64,000 bases of DNA, taken from positions 1,797,463-1,861,462 of the forward strand of contig NW_020194518.1 of assembly GCF_002865645.1 (NCBI RefSeq), read 5' to 3'. This stretch comes from Hyaloscypha bicolor E. Lineage: Eukaryota; Ascomycota; Leotiomycetes; Helotiales; Hyaloscyphaceae. The position numbers and the translations under genes were made by a program. Below are positions 10,733-22,450 of the stretch, piece by piece (position 1 is the first letter of the stretch; every line of letters starts with the position of its first letter). The notes under the pieces are model-generated. The model was not told the origin of the DNA, ran no database searches, and saw only the letters and a list, made by a program, of their open reading frames with translations.

Positions 10733-11071
10733 CTACAGAGCACCGAAGATAGAGAAAGGCGATGTGCACGAGGCTGCGCATGAGATAGAGGGGTTACAGA
10801 AGGAGGACGGAGTGGAGTTGCCTGCTCCTGAGTCCTGATCAGGTGGAAGGGGATATAGGTGCAACGGAGGGGAGTAGTTCTGGGAGTTTGAGAGTTCCTT
10901 TTGTCCTATTTTTGTCCTTAAACTTCCAGCGTTTGTTTTGAGAAAGGAGAATAAAAATGGACAGGAAAAGGAATGGCGAAATGATAGCGCCTTCTGACTT
11001 GGAGACTGACACGGAGCAACAGGTTGGTTCAGATGGTGATTCTGGCAGTGGCAACCTCTACGCTCTGTTTT
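10733..11071 (+). pseudogene. Possible plus-strand gene remnant
   Basis: Three short hydrophilic plus-strand stretches in different frames look coding. One is YRAPKIEKGDVHEAAHEIEG with LQKEDGVELPAPES before a TGA. The second is EGDIGATEGSSSGSLRVP. The third is an ATG at 10957 with APSDLETDTEQQVGSDGDSG and a stop near 11071. A CTACAG acceptor precedes the first. Together they resemble the acidic Ser/Asp-rich cytosolic tail of a larger protein, now broken. There is no domain to name; confidence is low. Confidence 0.2.
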
Positions 11072-11089
11072 GAGTGTCCCAGAAGACAA

Positions 11090-13184
11090 AACTCTCTCCT
11101 ATTCAGCTATTCAACCTTTCTTTCCACGGATTTCTCGAAAGGGAAAGATGGCCGGTTTCTTGTCAATAGCGATCAAACGCCTGGTCATGAAATCTACACG
11201 GAAAGGCAACAGGTAGGGGAGGAAGGGTATCGACGAGGGAGCACAGAGTGTTCCTTAGCTGCTCTAAGGCTCGTGAGAGCTATCGACTCAGAAATTTGAG
11301 CCATCAGGTTGGCCGACGGATACTACGGAAGCTACAGAGACTCTGGGTTTGCAGAACCCTCATTGGCAAGCAAGTGCAACATGGCTGCAAATCGGTTTAT
11401 CCAGTTCATCAAGGTTGCCCACAAATCAAAGAATGGAAATTCGTGATTAGCTTTAATTACAATGTCCTGACCTTCTCCGGTACACCTAATGCCATGTTCG
11501 GCAGAGGAAAAGGAACAGTTTTCTTGTTTCCCTTCTGACATGGCTTCAATTTGACAGCGGGGGCAAGGACCAGCTTTTGTGTCAAGGCTAGTTACATGCT
11601 CTGGCGCTGCATGCTGCATTACCATTGGATTCAACCAGAACAACTCTAGATGCCGTTAGGCGAGAGGCCCCTTTTAGGGGTCATGGAAGTTGGAACACCC
11701 TGAAACCCGCGACACGGTACCGAGATCTAGTACGAACACCAGCTAGAACGGAACGTGCATGAACCTGTAAGCACCTTTATAGGCTCCTGTTACCCAGAAC
11801 AAGTACTGCACGCGAAATTTAAATTTTCCACTAGACAGGGAGTTCAGACTTCTAGACAACACGAGTACTCGTACCGCTGCGTCATAATTGATGCAAAATG
11901 TATTACGTAGAGCGGGAATAGTGAAATATGTGCGAAGATTCGGTACTCGTCGGAGAAATGAGAGCCAATTAAGAAGAGAAATATGGAGTCCTCGTCTGCT
12001 AGGAGCCGACAATGTTATCCTAAGCCATGTCTAGAAGGGGGCGTTGTGGCTGCTTCTATCGAGTAAAAATATTCAAGATATTACACTGAAGCGAACGAAT
12101 CCATAGCCCAATAAACCTAAGCCCTAGAGATCGTCCCAGGTTTTCTCTAATGTCCGTACCCCCATCCCTTACGTCTCGTAGCCGGAGTATTTGGGCCCGC
12201 CATCTCATTCCATGGGTGCGTCGTGGTATTGCTCAAAGTCGTGGTATTCCCCATCCGGGGGTCTTAGATAGCGTGCACTTCCGTGTAAGCAGGAGGTTAG
12301 AATCTATAGCGATAGTAGAGTGTCCTTATTTGAATTTCACAGCTGGTTGCCGGGTGAAGATGGGCGCAAGAGCTCCAAGACTTTGGGTGAAGCAGATTTG
12401 GAGCGAATATCTCGAATACCAAGAGTCGTCTTGCTTGAAGAGGAATTGAGTGTCGGAAGACTGACGCCATCTGAGATTGGGGCAGGAATAAATATTCTCA
12501 AAACTTGGACGTGATGACTTGCGCACGGGCATGGACTTGTTGTCTGGGGAATCACGACCGATATTCAAAACAATCACAAAGTGGATGACTGGCCGTGGTC
12601 AATGCCGGTGGGTAATAGTGGAGATAAAATGGATAATGTGGGTGGGGGAATAGTAGTAAATTTATGATCATGCATGTTATGTGAGCGATTGTCCCACGTG
12701 ATCAACCCCCCTTTTTCAATTCTCATTTTCAATGACCAAGGTTCCTTTCGGATTCTTTCGCATACCTGCATGGTAGAAATGCTGCACTGTCTCTTTCATT
12801 TGGTAGAAGAACTATTCTGACTAGACAACAAGGAAACTTACAGGAACGGCTCTGCAGAATGTTGTCTGGAGTCTAGACTACGTTGGATATGTGGAGAGTA
12901 TTGTCTAGTTGAGTTATCAGTAAATTCATAATTAATACGCAAGGCAGATATCAATATTTCGACATTGGAAGTGTAATTGTGAATATATATACATAGATAA
13001 TACGGTGGTCAAGACATTGGAGTACGGCATCGACTCGACTTTGCAATATCTCGCCGCCTTTAGAAGAAAAAGCCCGCCATTTTTTCCCTCAATTTTTCTT
13101 CGACCTACTCCACCAACCTAGCCCTTCTTGATTTTTCTTTGTCCTACTGCTCCCTCTCCTCAACATCAACGCGTCATTATCGCA
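11090..13184. other. Intergenic, no gene supported
   Basis: About 2.1 kb. Short ORFs occur, for example around 12320-12514 with LERISRIPRVVLLEEEL, but none has a start, splice structure or known motif. The last 200 bp, CT-rich and then CAACATCAACGC, are the likely promoter/5' UTR of the P450 gene. Confidence 0.4.
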
Positions 13185-15032
13185 ATGTTGAGTCTTCCGG
13201 AGTTGGCGAGCATTGCTCACAAGCTCCTCGTTCCCTTTAGCATTGCTTTCATCTTCACAATCTCTGTTTGCACTATCATCTGCTCTGTAGATCTTTCCAT
13301 ACTCCTCCCCTCCATTCTGCGCCCACAGAAAGGCCTGGCACTGCCGTCCCTCAATCAATCACGGTGGATGCAGGCACGTTGCTGGAAGGATAATGCCGCC
13401 AGTCTGGTTCAACAAGCGTACATAAAGGTCTGTCACTGTCTGCCACTGTCCTATTCTGCCTCTGGGCAGATTGTTTGCTCCGATGCTGTGTTGACAGTGT
13501 TTTTGCTGCAGTTTCCCGGCAAAGTCTTCCAAGTTTTTGATCCCGACGGCCCTCAAGTCTTTATCCCCCCTAACCTGATGGACGAAATCGAGGCCTTTCC
13601 CGACAACGTTCTCTCCATATCCGACGGTGTTAAGGAGGTAAGTTCTGTGAGTGTTTGGATAAAGAGAAACCCACTAATGGGTTGCAGTTGTTCCAGACCG
13701 AGCATACCATGTTTCCTGACCCTGGAAACCAGGAATGGATTACATGGACAAAACAAAATCTTGACAAGAATGTTGGTAAGTAATTTCCTTTTGACGTTGA
13801 GGATATTGCTGACATCTTTGTAGCAAAGTACTCAGCAATTGTGAAGCAGGAGCTTTCAGGATTGTTTCCTTGGCAGTTCCAAAGGTATGGCGGTAAGTTT
13901 ATGCAAGTCAGTTTCGACGTGGAGTTTATAATAATTCAAACCAGGTTGGCAACCAATTCAAGCTCATCCTAAGCTTGTCCAGATAGTCGCCGCAATCGCT
14001 TCCCGAATCTTCCTTGGTCATCCTATCGGCACCAAAGAAGGCCAACCAAGCCGAAAGAACCCGGAATGGATCATGGCAACAATCACCTACCCCCGAGACC
14101 TCTTCATCGCAATCTATTTCCTCAACTTCTGGCCTCGCTGGCTCCGGTCGGTTGCCAAGTACATGATCCCACACATGTGGGTTTCCTGGATGCACGCCGG
14201 TTTAGCTGCACGAGTTGTTGAGGAGGCGCTTCAACACCCTGCAAATGGAGACGCGGCCCATGGGGTCTATGAAATGCTATCCGAGGAAAAGAAAAATGAT
14301 TATCTGTCTCAAGGAAGAGCGCAACTCGGATTTGCCATGGCGGGAATGCATACTACTATTCGAGTCATCTCTCAGGCTCTCTTCGACCTTGCTGAACACC
14401 CTGAATACATCCCCATGCTGCGAGAAGAGATCAAGAAAGTTTGGGGCCCTAGGGACGCTTACAAAGAACCTATTATGGAACAATTCGCTTCGCTCAAGAA
14501 GTTGGATAGCTTTATGAAGGAGTCGATGCGTTTGCACGGTGGTGTCAGTGAGTCTATGCTTCCTTCCCCTTTATCCTCCTTCCAGAATCAAACACTGACA
14601 AATGAGAAAGCATCCTTCCGCCGCAAAGTCCTCCAGCCCATCACCCTCTCTGACGGCACCTTTCTGCCTCCAGGGACCTCCGTCTATTTTCCAACCCACG
14701 CTCTCTCCCACGACCCCTCAATCTTCCCCGACCCTGACAAATTTGACGGCCTCCGTTTCTACAAGTTGAGACAGCGCTCCCAGGCAGATGCGAATAAACA
14801 CCAGTTTACGGCCATCGATAATCATGCTACGTACTTCGGCGCGGGAAGACATGCATGCCCTGGCAGAACGTTTGCAGGTGTGTTAGCGAAGTGGATCTTG
14901 ATTGCGCTGGTGACGAGATATGATTTCAAGATCATCGAGGGAGATAGCACGCCGAGGGATTTCCAGTTTTCGGGGCTTTTACTCGTGAACACGAAGAAGA
15001 TGATTATGATCCGGGATCGAGTTGTTGTTTGA
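13185..15032 (+). CDS. Cytochrome P450 monooxygenase
   Basis: Heme-thiolate monooxygenase, probably ER-anchored by the N-terminal hydrophobic helix (LLVPFSIAFIFTISVCTIIC). Six exons fit consensus splice sites and stay in phase: 13185-13427, 13512-13637, 13688-13775, 13824-13892, 13945-14547 and 14611-15032, giving 516 aa. The I-helix region reads GFAMAGMHTTIRVISQALFD, an AGxxTT-type oxygen-activation motif. The K-helix ExxR is ESMR in MKESMRLHGG. The PERF-like region contains FPDPDKFDGLRFYKLR. The heme loop is FGAGRHACPGRTFA with the Cys ligand. The overall pattern is like fungal CYP68/ent-kaurene-oxidase-type P450s of secondary metabolism; the substrate is unknown. Intron 1 is 84 bp and has no stop in frame, so its removal rests on the splice signals and on the jump to KFPGKVFQVFDPDGPQVF. 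No biosynthetic partner gene is adjacent. Confidence 0.9.
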
Positions 15033-16020
15033 GATTCTTCACGTCAGCTGTCTGCAGCAAACTTGAGGCGAGGCAATACATTGAGGAAGAGTATAACTGT
15101 TTACCACCAACGCCAGGAGGACATCCAGTTCAGAAAGAATCCGCTGCGGTACTACCTATCTGATCTCCTTCCCAGCAGTGTTTGTAGTAGTCAGTCAGGG
15201 ATATTCAATGAGTTCTGAAACCTACCCAGTGCCCCATTTCCGGGGACGATAGTACAATCGTTACATCCCGTTGCAAGGCAACTGCATGCAGTACACGTGC
15301 GTAGTTGCACAACATCAAACTTTAAAACAGGACCACCTCACTCCACTCTTTTCTTTTCCCACTGCATCCCCACTACATCCCTCTGCTCGGCGACCTCATC
15401 AAATCCTCCCACTCTGCAACTCTCTCAAATCCCCGACTCGCTCCACTATCTCAAACTCCAACACACCAACAGCAATTTTATAGGGTGGGTATAGCTCGTA
15501 TTTGACCCGGATCGACATGCGTTCATGTCTGAGATGGCCTGCTGATCGCCAAATCATGACAAAGGAGGGGGCGCCACGCGATAACTAAGGAATAGCGTGC
15601 CTAGCACGTCATTTTTGCGCGAATAAAGAACATGATAATGTAAACGTGATGGCTTTCTTCTTGAGGCCGAAATTGAAAATCGAAGCTGTGATATCCCTCT
15701 GTTTGTGAAAATAGATGGTGGAGGCTATGCGAAACGGTTTATGCAGTTGTTCGGACGAGGTCAGATTTACCCCCCTATCTCGGATCGCTTCAGGGAAATG
15801 TGGAGCCCGGCTGGCGAAGGTCAGACGGGAATAACCTCAACGGGCAACCTCGATCACGCAATCAACGGTGGATGAGAGTGGGAAGGAACCGGACAACGCC
15901 ACTTCCCTGACGCCAATCTCGTTTGCCTTGTTCTTTAAATCATTCCTCTGCCTCATCCATCGTCTGATCCAAACCAACATCAACATCACGATATCTATAG
16001 CTGAAGAGCTGCGCACAGCC
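15033..16020. other. Intergenic region between P450 and YeeE genes
   Basis: No gene recognised. It contains CT-rich tracts at about 15340-15470 and just before 16021, as expected for fungal promoters and 5' leaders. The small plus-strand ORFs over the CT tracts are low-complexity. Confidence 0.45.
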
Positions 16021-17132
16021 ATGGAGACATTATCGCCAAGATGCATTCTCTCAGGGGTGCTCTTCGGGGCAGCTTTGACCGCAGCAGGCATCTACTCTCC
16101 AACAGTCATCATCCAACAAATGCACTTCGAGGATTTCCACATGATGAAGGCATTCTTCAGCGCTTCTGCCACCTCTGCGTATGTTCCCCCTTTCCCTTGG
16201 CCTTCCCCACCCACCCACTCCAAACTCGCAGCTTACCATAAGTGAACAGGCTAGCAATCATTCTAGCAAACCGACTTCACTTCTCCGCCTGCAAACCAAG
16301 GGCGCCCAACACTCTAAACTGGTTCAGCAAATACGACGGCAACCTCGTAGGCGGTGCACTGCTCGGTGTTGGAATGGCTCTCACGGGTGCTTGTCCCGGG
16401 ACCGTATTACCACAACTCGCGACCGGTATCCCGTCTGCCTCTTACGTACTTCTCGGCGGCCTGCTAGGCGGGATCCTGTACTCTCGATACGGAAAGTCTC
16501 TCATCCGACCTGCTCAGGCCGAAGTGAAAGCCGATTCGAAACAAATCGAGGAAAGACTAACCATCGATCAAGTCCTGAAAATTGATTCCACCAGAGCCTT
16601 GGCCATCTACGAAACCCTCTGCCTCAGCATCGTCGCCTCGGTCAGCTACCTCGCTCCCGACAAGCCTGACGTCTTGCTCCCTGGTGCCGTGGGGGGACTT
16701 TTGATTGGGCTGAGCCAATTCGCATCTCTCTTCCTCACTAGCTCCACCCTCGGTGTGTCTACCGCTTACGAACAACTCGGCAATGTTTTCTGGTGGGTTT
16801 ACCGAACTATCGTATTGGGGAAGCGGAGTCCGAGGCCGAGTATCAAGGCCACTTCTTTCGTCTTAGGAAGTGTTCTCGGATCTTGGGGATTGGGCAAGGC
16901 GCTGGGGTTGAGTGGAGGAGGAGGCAAAGGGGAGGTTATTATCGGCACACTGAGGGCAGTGGCGGGAGGTGTGCTATTGACGTTTGGGTCCAGAGTAGCT
17001 GGAGGCTGTACGTCTGGGCATGGGATTAGTGGGATGAGTTTGTTAAGTGTGGGCAGTTTTGTGAGTGTAGGGGCCATGTTTGCAGGAGGTATGGGAACGG
17101 CTGCGGTTCTGAAGTTTTGCGGAAGTGCATAA
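16021..17132 (+). CDS. YeeE/YedE-family (sulfur-transport domain) membrane protein
   Basis: Two exons: 16021-16178 and 16250-17132. Donor is GTATGT, acceptor GAACAG, intron 71 bp; total 346 aa. It carries the paired signature of the YeeE/YedE (Sulf_transp) family: GALLGVGMALTGACPGTVLPQ in the first half and FGSRVAGGCTSGHGISGMS in the second, each with its conserved Cys. Multiple hydrophobic helices surround them (CILSGVLFGAALTAAGIY and others). Bacterial relatives import thiosulfate or related sulfur species; fungal members are little studied, so substrate and membrane are inference. The start at 16021 is preferred over an in-frame ATG at 15868, which would add an unconserved leader. Confidence 0.85.
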
Positions 17133-17422
17133 GGGAGGGTTCCTATCTGACTTTGAGCGTTGAGTATAAGTGTTGCTAGATATACTATTGCAAAGGTGAA
17201 AGGCTTGATTTCGAAGACTTTAACAGGAATCAAGTCTATGAAAGATAGAGAAAGTTGCTAACTGACAGATCGTACGCTAATTCTTTATCACTTGATGTGA
17301 TTTATCAGCAAGAGCCCCCTTTTAAGCAAACCACCACAAAGAGAGTTGTTCCCGATACGCCCACCACACTTGTCAAGAGTTGGAAATGCGTGTTGGAAGG
17401 ATCAAATTTCTGCCATCCATAT

Positions 17423-18331
17423 CTAATTGAGGAACAACACAAATCTCTTGCAAGCAAAATAGACCCAATAAATTACCCTTCCAGACTTATCAAGTTTGTC
17501 TGGCGCACCCGCCCAATTATCCATAACCGCTGCCACAAGCCAATCAATATAGAAGAGTGCATAGATGCCAAGCAGGAGAAAGAATTTCATTATCTGCGAC
17601 CACCTTGTTGAACGATCCCCTGGCTAGCAACGGGTGACGGTGCTAGAGGCGATCACCGCGAATACAACGCATCCGACAAAACCGAACGTGAGATTTCTTG
17701 CAGCAGCCACGGTATGCCAAGTGATTATCAGCGTGTTCAAAGCAGCGAGGAGCCCGAGTATGCTTCCTGTAAATCAGCACGATCCAATCAAAAACCAGGA
17801 GAGCCACTGTCCATATTTCGCACGCTTCTCTAAGTTTCGTCCTGGTTGGGTGACATCAAGTGCAAGCTCTGCCCGCTGTTGATATTGATATTCGTCAACC
17901 ACGTCCTGAGATCGATTCTCCTCTCTTTCTTTCGACCGAATGAAAATCCACCTTCCTCTACCAAGCAAGCCAGCCAGTGAACTGGCGATAGAAGTCATAA
18001 TCAGCCAAATGCTCAGCATGATGAACTCCGATGCATGCTGCGCGCATCGTGTGGTCGCCAACATAGACGTGATCGTCGTACTGATCAATTGAGCTAGTCC
18101 AAGAGCAAGGTTGATATGCGAGTTCTTTTGCATCTTCCATGGCATCAGCGGTCGGCGACCGAGAATGTTGATGATGAGGCAGTAGTAAGTTAGGACGTGG
18201 GATGCGAAGCCTAACCCGCCGTAGGGGAGAGCGAAGCATTCAGCGCTGTGGCGAAGGCAAGCAAGCTCGAATGTCCCGTTGCCCCCCGGTTGCCAGTTTG
18301 TGCAGGTGTTGGGTAATCTTGAATCGGACAT
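17423..18331 (-). pseudogene. Fungal multi-pass membrane protein gene with two in-frame stops
   Basis: Reading the minus strand from ATG 18331 (MSDSRLPNTCTNWQPGGNGT), one frame continues for about 900 bp without a frameshift. It includes CFALPYGGLGFASHVLTYYC, LNTLIITWHTVAAARN, and IMKFFLLLGIYALFYIDWLV with YWVYFACKRF, ending with TAG at 17425-17423. It is broken by TGA at 17776-17774 and TAG at 17626-17624. The N-terminal pattern matches an uncharacterised Pezizomycotina membrane-protein family as I recall it. Helices lie on both sides of each stop, so the stops look like point mutations. Alternative for the first: a 57-bp in-frame intron with a poor donor (GTGCGA) but a good branch and acceptor (CTGATTTACAG). 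The second has only a poor 45-bp candidate intron (GTCACC). An upstream ATG at 18433 is also in frame. Confidence 0.6.
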
Positions 18332-18433
18332 TGGAGATGCGCAGGTAACAATCAGGTGGGTTGGAGGAAAGTCGATGTCATCTGGGAGGACAGAAGAGGG
18401 AGGGATAACTCGGCAGGGTCGTTGAAAAGACAA

Positions 18434-20536
18434 GACAGAAGAGCAGTCGAGGAACTGCAGCTCTTAAACTCAAGTAGTAACTACCTGCGACGTCAATAAT
18501 GCCAAGGACTTCTCTTCTGCATGAAAGTCCGGTCAACCGTCGCGGATGGCTTGCAGTCTTCCCCAGCTGTGGCTTGCACCTGTGTCTGTGCAATTAACCT
18601 TATTCGCAGCTACTTCCTCTCAAGCCAACCAGAGTGCGCAATCAACCATTTTGAAGTCAATATGCAACCAATACACTGGCCAGTAGAGCGCCCAAAACCC
18701 TTCCAATATTCACCCGCACGGCGAGTCTCATGGCGTTGTGTATGATTCGCCAGAGTCCAAAAGTGAAGGTCTGATAGGAAGAGGTAAGTCGGGAGAATGA
18801 CTCGCCGCAGCTCTATTTTTGTCTTCTGCGGTTTTCAAGCGAGGTGGTACAAGAAGGACCACTCAGCAAACAAGCATCCCTCTCGTATGTGTTCCTTGGG
18901 ACTCGCTGCACAGTGTGTTAAAAAAGTATCCAAGGTGTTCAAAATATTCACGAATTATTCATGAATATTTTGAGTAGAATATGAGTAGCGTAATGCTCAA
19001 ATAATTTGAATAGAGTAGAATATATATTCATGAATAATTACCCGCCACGTGACTATAGCAAATCACTATTTACTTAATAATTATTAAATAAATAAGGCAC
19101 CTATTAATTAAAATACTTTAAGCTAAGCTAGTACTTATATCATACTAGCTGGATACCAAACTTATATAATGGTAAACTAGTTATATTCTCCTTTATTACT
19201 AAGCTTTGTGTTACGTGGCAACAGTCACGTGGTGCCGCTGCACGTGACTTCGCGTATAGCCAGGTGCTTCCTTAGCCCGGCAGACAGCCTTCAGCTCAAT
19301 TCAAGTTCTTTACCACCACTGCAACATCACCTTATCGTGACACTTTGGTTTGCTTACTAAGCGTTTCTGCTACTGGGTAACGAGGTGCCACTAGACCTAT
19401 AGAGGGCGGGAGCTTTACCTAATAAGGTATGCTTGGGATGGTGAGATTTTCAATCCACCCCTTCGCTTACTCTTAACCCCTCACTTACTCCCAAAATAAT
19501 TTTAGCGAGTTTGAGCTTCCAAGGGCTGTGGCTGTGCCACATCTTCGTGCCTTGCCGCCCTCGTCTCTTGAAGAGTCTTCGCCGTCGTACAGCGTGTTGC
19601 CGCCCAATGAAAACCACATACTTCTGAACTAAGATGAAGGAAACGACAAGTTCTTCGTTTCCGGGATAATGCTGATCTCAATGTGGTATTTAGAGGTCAC
19701 CGTGTGATTGCAGGGGCGCTATTCGCGGAAGCTTTCCCTGTTGTGGAGGCTGAGGGCTGAATTCAGGGGTCCTGAAACAACAAAATTCGGATCTCCACAC
19801 CTAACCGAGTCGCCGACTTCTCACATTCAAACTTCTCTTCCTCGAAATCGAAGGTACCTACACCTCCGAGGCTGGGAGGCTGAGAGGCTGAGATGCAAAG
19901 CACGGAGTGTATCTGTTGGCAAATTCTGTTGGCTCCTCAGTGATTCTTATCGGCATTTTTCTTTGAGCAAACTGCAGAGCTCAGTCCGTATACCGCAAAC
20001 TCGCCCGATAATAATAAACCATGGGGCCGAGTTGTGGGATCGCCGTTCTGGTGGTTGGGGGGCGCAAGGAAGCCTGTGCCGCAAAAGATTTCCTGGGGGC
20101 CAAGCGAGGATTTCTTTACGGGTACGAACGACCAATGGGAGGAGCACAATTGAATCTCATCCAATCACAGGAATCCTCCAGGCCATTTCCAGTACCAATA
20201 ACGAATCCTCGATCCGCTTCCCGTCGATCCTTACGGCTATTTTCCTCTAACTGGCTGACTGCGTCAACAGAAGCCAATTGTGAAGCAGATTCCGTTTGCC
20301 GTTCATTCCGATGACCCAGCACCGGCACAGCAGTGGCTTGTCTCGGACTTTTGCTCTTCAAGAAATTCATGCGTGTGCCAGATGTGGCCCTTAAATATTT
20401 TCCAACACTCATCATTCAACATTCTCTTCGATATAAGAGCGAGTCCCTCAGGACCTTTCCCGGTCATTTATTCATTCTCTAATGTCGACTTTCTACTAGG
20501 CAGTGGCACAAACTACGACAAGCACTACAGCTCATC
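18434..20536. other. Intergenic, partly AT-rich
   Basis: Nothing coding is supported. A 180-codon frame at 19708-20250 starts without ATG and shows no motif. The stretch 18930-19200 is AT-rich, contains inverted copies of TCAAAATATTCA, and holds a possible miniature element (19045-19232). The last 100 bp before 20537 form the aspartic-protease leader. Confidence 0.4.
19045..19232. repeat. Possible MITE with CCACGTGACT ends
   Basis: An AT-rich 188-bp segment is bounded by CCACGTGACT (19045-19054) and its reverse complement AGTCACGTGG (19223-19232). The inverted match extends a few bases inward with mismatches. A further CACGTGAC lies at 19241-19248. No target-site duplication was found, so this may be a cluster of CACGTG sites and not a transposon. 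Confidence 0.25.
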
Positions 20537-22052
20537 ATGAAATCCTCTACCATCATCAGCTTCGCTTGTGCTTTGGCGTCCGTATCCGATGCTGCGTTCA
20601 ACCTTGTTAAGCCAAGGGGAGCTTCTCCAATTGAATACTCACTTATTCGCAGTGAGACACCAAGGTTGCGGAAGCGGGGTACCATCGAAGTGGATATGGG
20701 AACGCAATTCGTATGTTTTTAGTTTCGAATCCAGGTGCCGTTGGCTCACAACTTTGGCACAGGAAGGATTCAATTACTTCGTGAATATCAGCGTCGGGAC
20801 GCCACCACAGAGTGTCTCGGCAACTTTTGACACAGGCAGCTCAGACCTGATTCTCAACTCTGCTTCCAGCGACTTTTGCGCAAGTGCCAATCCCAGCCCA
20901 TGCCTCGGTGGGGCTTTCGACCTCAACTCCTCGTCCACAGTCAAACAAGTTGGAAAAGGCATGATCGATATATACGAAACCTCAGAATATACAGGCAACT
21001 GGTACACCGATACTCTGACGCTTGGCGGAAAATCAGCGGAAAATTTCGTTCTTGGGGTTGCCGACACGTTTAGTAATACTACCACAAATACTTTCGGCGT
21101 GGCGTATTATCTTCCAGAAGGCAGGCCTGGTACCCCTGCTCCAACCACTGACAACAGTCTTGGCCAATTGGTCAAGGCAGGTCTTATCCCGTCCTCTGCT
21201 TACAGCATCTGGATGGACCGAAACCCAGCAAAAGGAGGCAACGTTCTCCTCGGCGGGGTAGACACGTCAAAATTCGTTGGCGAACTGCAATCGTATCCAA
21301 TCGTCCCATATGTTCCAGCCGAGAACCTCTATATCACCTTGAGTCTCAACATCACATCAATCGGGGTAGGAGGAAGCAAACCACTAAACGCAAACTCCAC
21401 CGAATTGCCAGCAGTCGCAACGCTCGACACAGGAAATCCAAACCTCCTTCTTCCCTCAGGCTTGGTCGGGAATATCTACAAAACCTTCGGTGTACAAGCT
21501 CTCACTCTCCCCGGTGGTGCTACTTTCGGCGTCTGCGATTGCGCGCTCGGAAGCTCATCCGCAACCCTGGACATCGGCTTCCCCGGTCTGAAAATCTCGA
21601 TCCCCTTTAGTGACCTAGTCATCAGCCCAACCGACGATTTATACAAGGGCTACAACATACCAGCATCCAGCCACCTGCCCAATGGGACCTGTCTCTTCAT
21701 GGTCAGCCCCACCAGAGCTGGATTCGGTAACATCCTCGGTGACAACTTTTTGCGTTACGCGTATTATGTGGTTGATCTCGATACCCACCAGATTGGTCTT
21801 GCGCCCTCGAATCCGAACCCTGGAAAGAGTCAGATTATGGAGATCGCGGCTGGTACTAAGGTGATTCCTTCATTGTCTGCTACTGGGGCGGTTGCGACGG
21901 GAACGAATACGCCTACCAGTACGAAAGGTGGGCCAAGCAGCACGGGCTCAGCGCAGCCGAGTACGTCTACGAAGCCGTCGGCTGGAAATCGTTTGAATGG
22001 TGTGGATTTTGGTGTAATGGTTGGGATTGTGGGCCTTGCCTGTTTGCTGTAA
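20537..22052 (+). CDS. Secreted/GPI-anchored aspartic protease (pepsin A1, yapsin/candidapepsin-like)
   Basis: Two exons: 20537-20710 and 20763-22052, with a GTATGT donor and GCACAG acceptor (52-bp intron); 487 aa. There is a signal peptide (MKSSTIISFACALASVSDA) and a propeptide ending in a dibasic site (LRKRGT). The first catalytic motif is ATFDTGSSDLIL in NYFVNISVGTPPQSVSATFD. The second is ATLDTGNPNLLLPSG. The active-site DTG is intact in both, but the second has Asn where Ser or Thr is usual. The C-terminus has a Ser/Thr-rich stalk and a hydrophobic tail (VMVGIVGLACLL), so it is likely GPI-anchored at plasma membrane or cell wall. Yapsin-type enzymes process surface proteins; the specific substrate is unknown. 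Confidence 0.9.
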
Positions 22053-22450
22053 GAAGCTGAAATAAAGTCTAGGGAGTAAAAGTAAGATTACAAGCAGATT
22101 TGGATATTCCATTCCAGTGACCGGCTCAGTGCGACCCATGACACCGACCGTGAACTCTTCTGATCAACACCTTTCAAACACTTTTGAAGTATCATCATCG
22201 CTAATTATCACCATTCCTAGTGAATGCTTCGTGAAGTTTCTCAAATTCCTAGCAGAAATGTAATTAAATAGAAACACCGAACCAGCGACGATCAAATCAT
22301 ACTGAACTGTTTATTAAGTTCACTATAAAACATTAATTCATGGTGAGGCATTGAAACCTTGAACGACTTGTGAGCGAGGAGTGGGAATTAGCGAAGCACA
22401 ACTTGACGACGGCCCTCTTGAGACCCAGGTTAACACTTTTACCGGTTCTG

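Noticed and set aside
12320..12514. Plus-strand ORF with LERISRIPRVVLLEEELSV
   Set aside because: Charged and possibly coding, but too short, no start or splice context, and no recognisable family.
15271..15494. Plus-strand ORFs over the CT-rich tract
   Set aside because: Low-complexity Pro/Ser/Thr translation of a pyrimidine-rich promoter region.
13185..17132. P450 plus neighbouring genes as a secondary-metabolite cluster
   Set aside because: No synthase, terpene cyclase or tailoring partner is present beside the P450; a lone P450 does not support a cluster.
19708..20250. 180-codon plus-strand ORF upstream of the aspartic protease
   Set aside because: Begins with TTG, has Arg/Ser-rich translation without motifs, and overlaps equally long minus-strand ORFs; likely chance.
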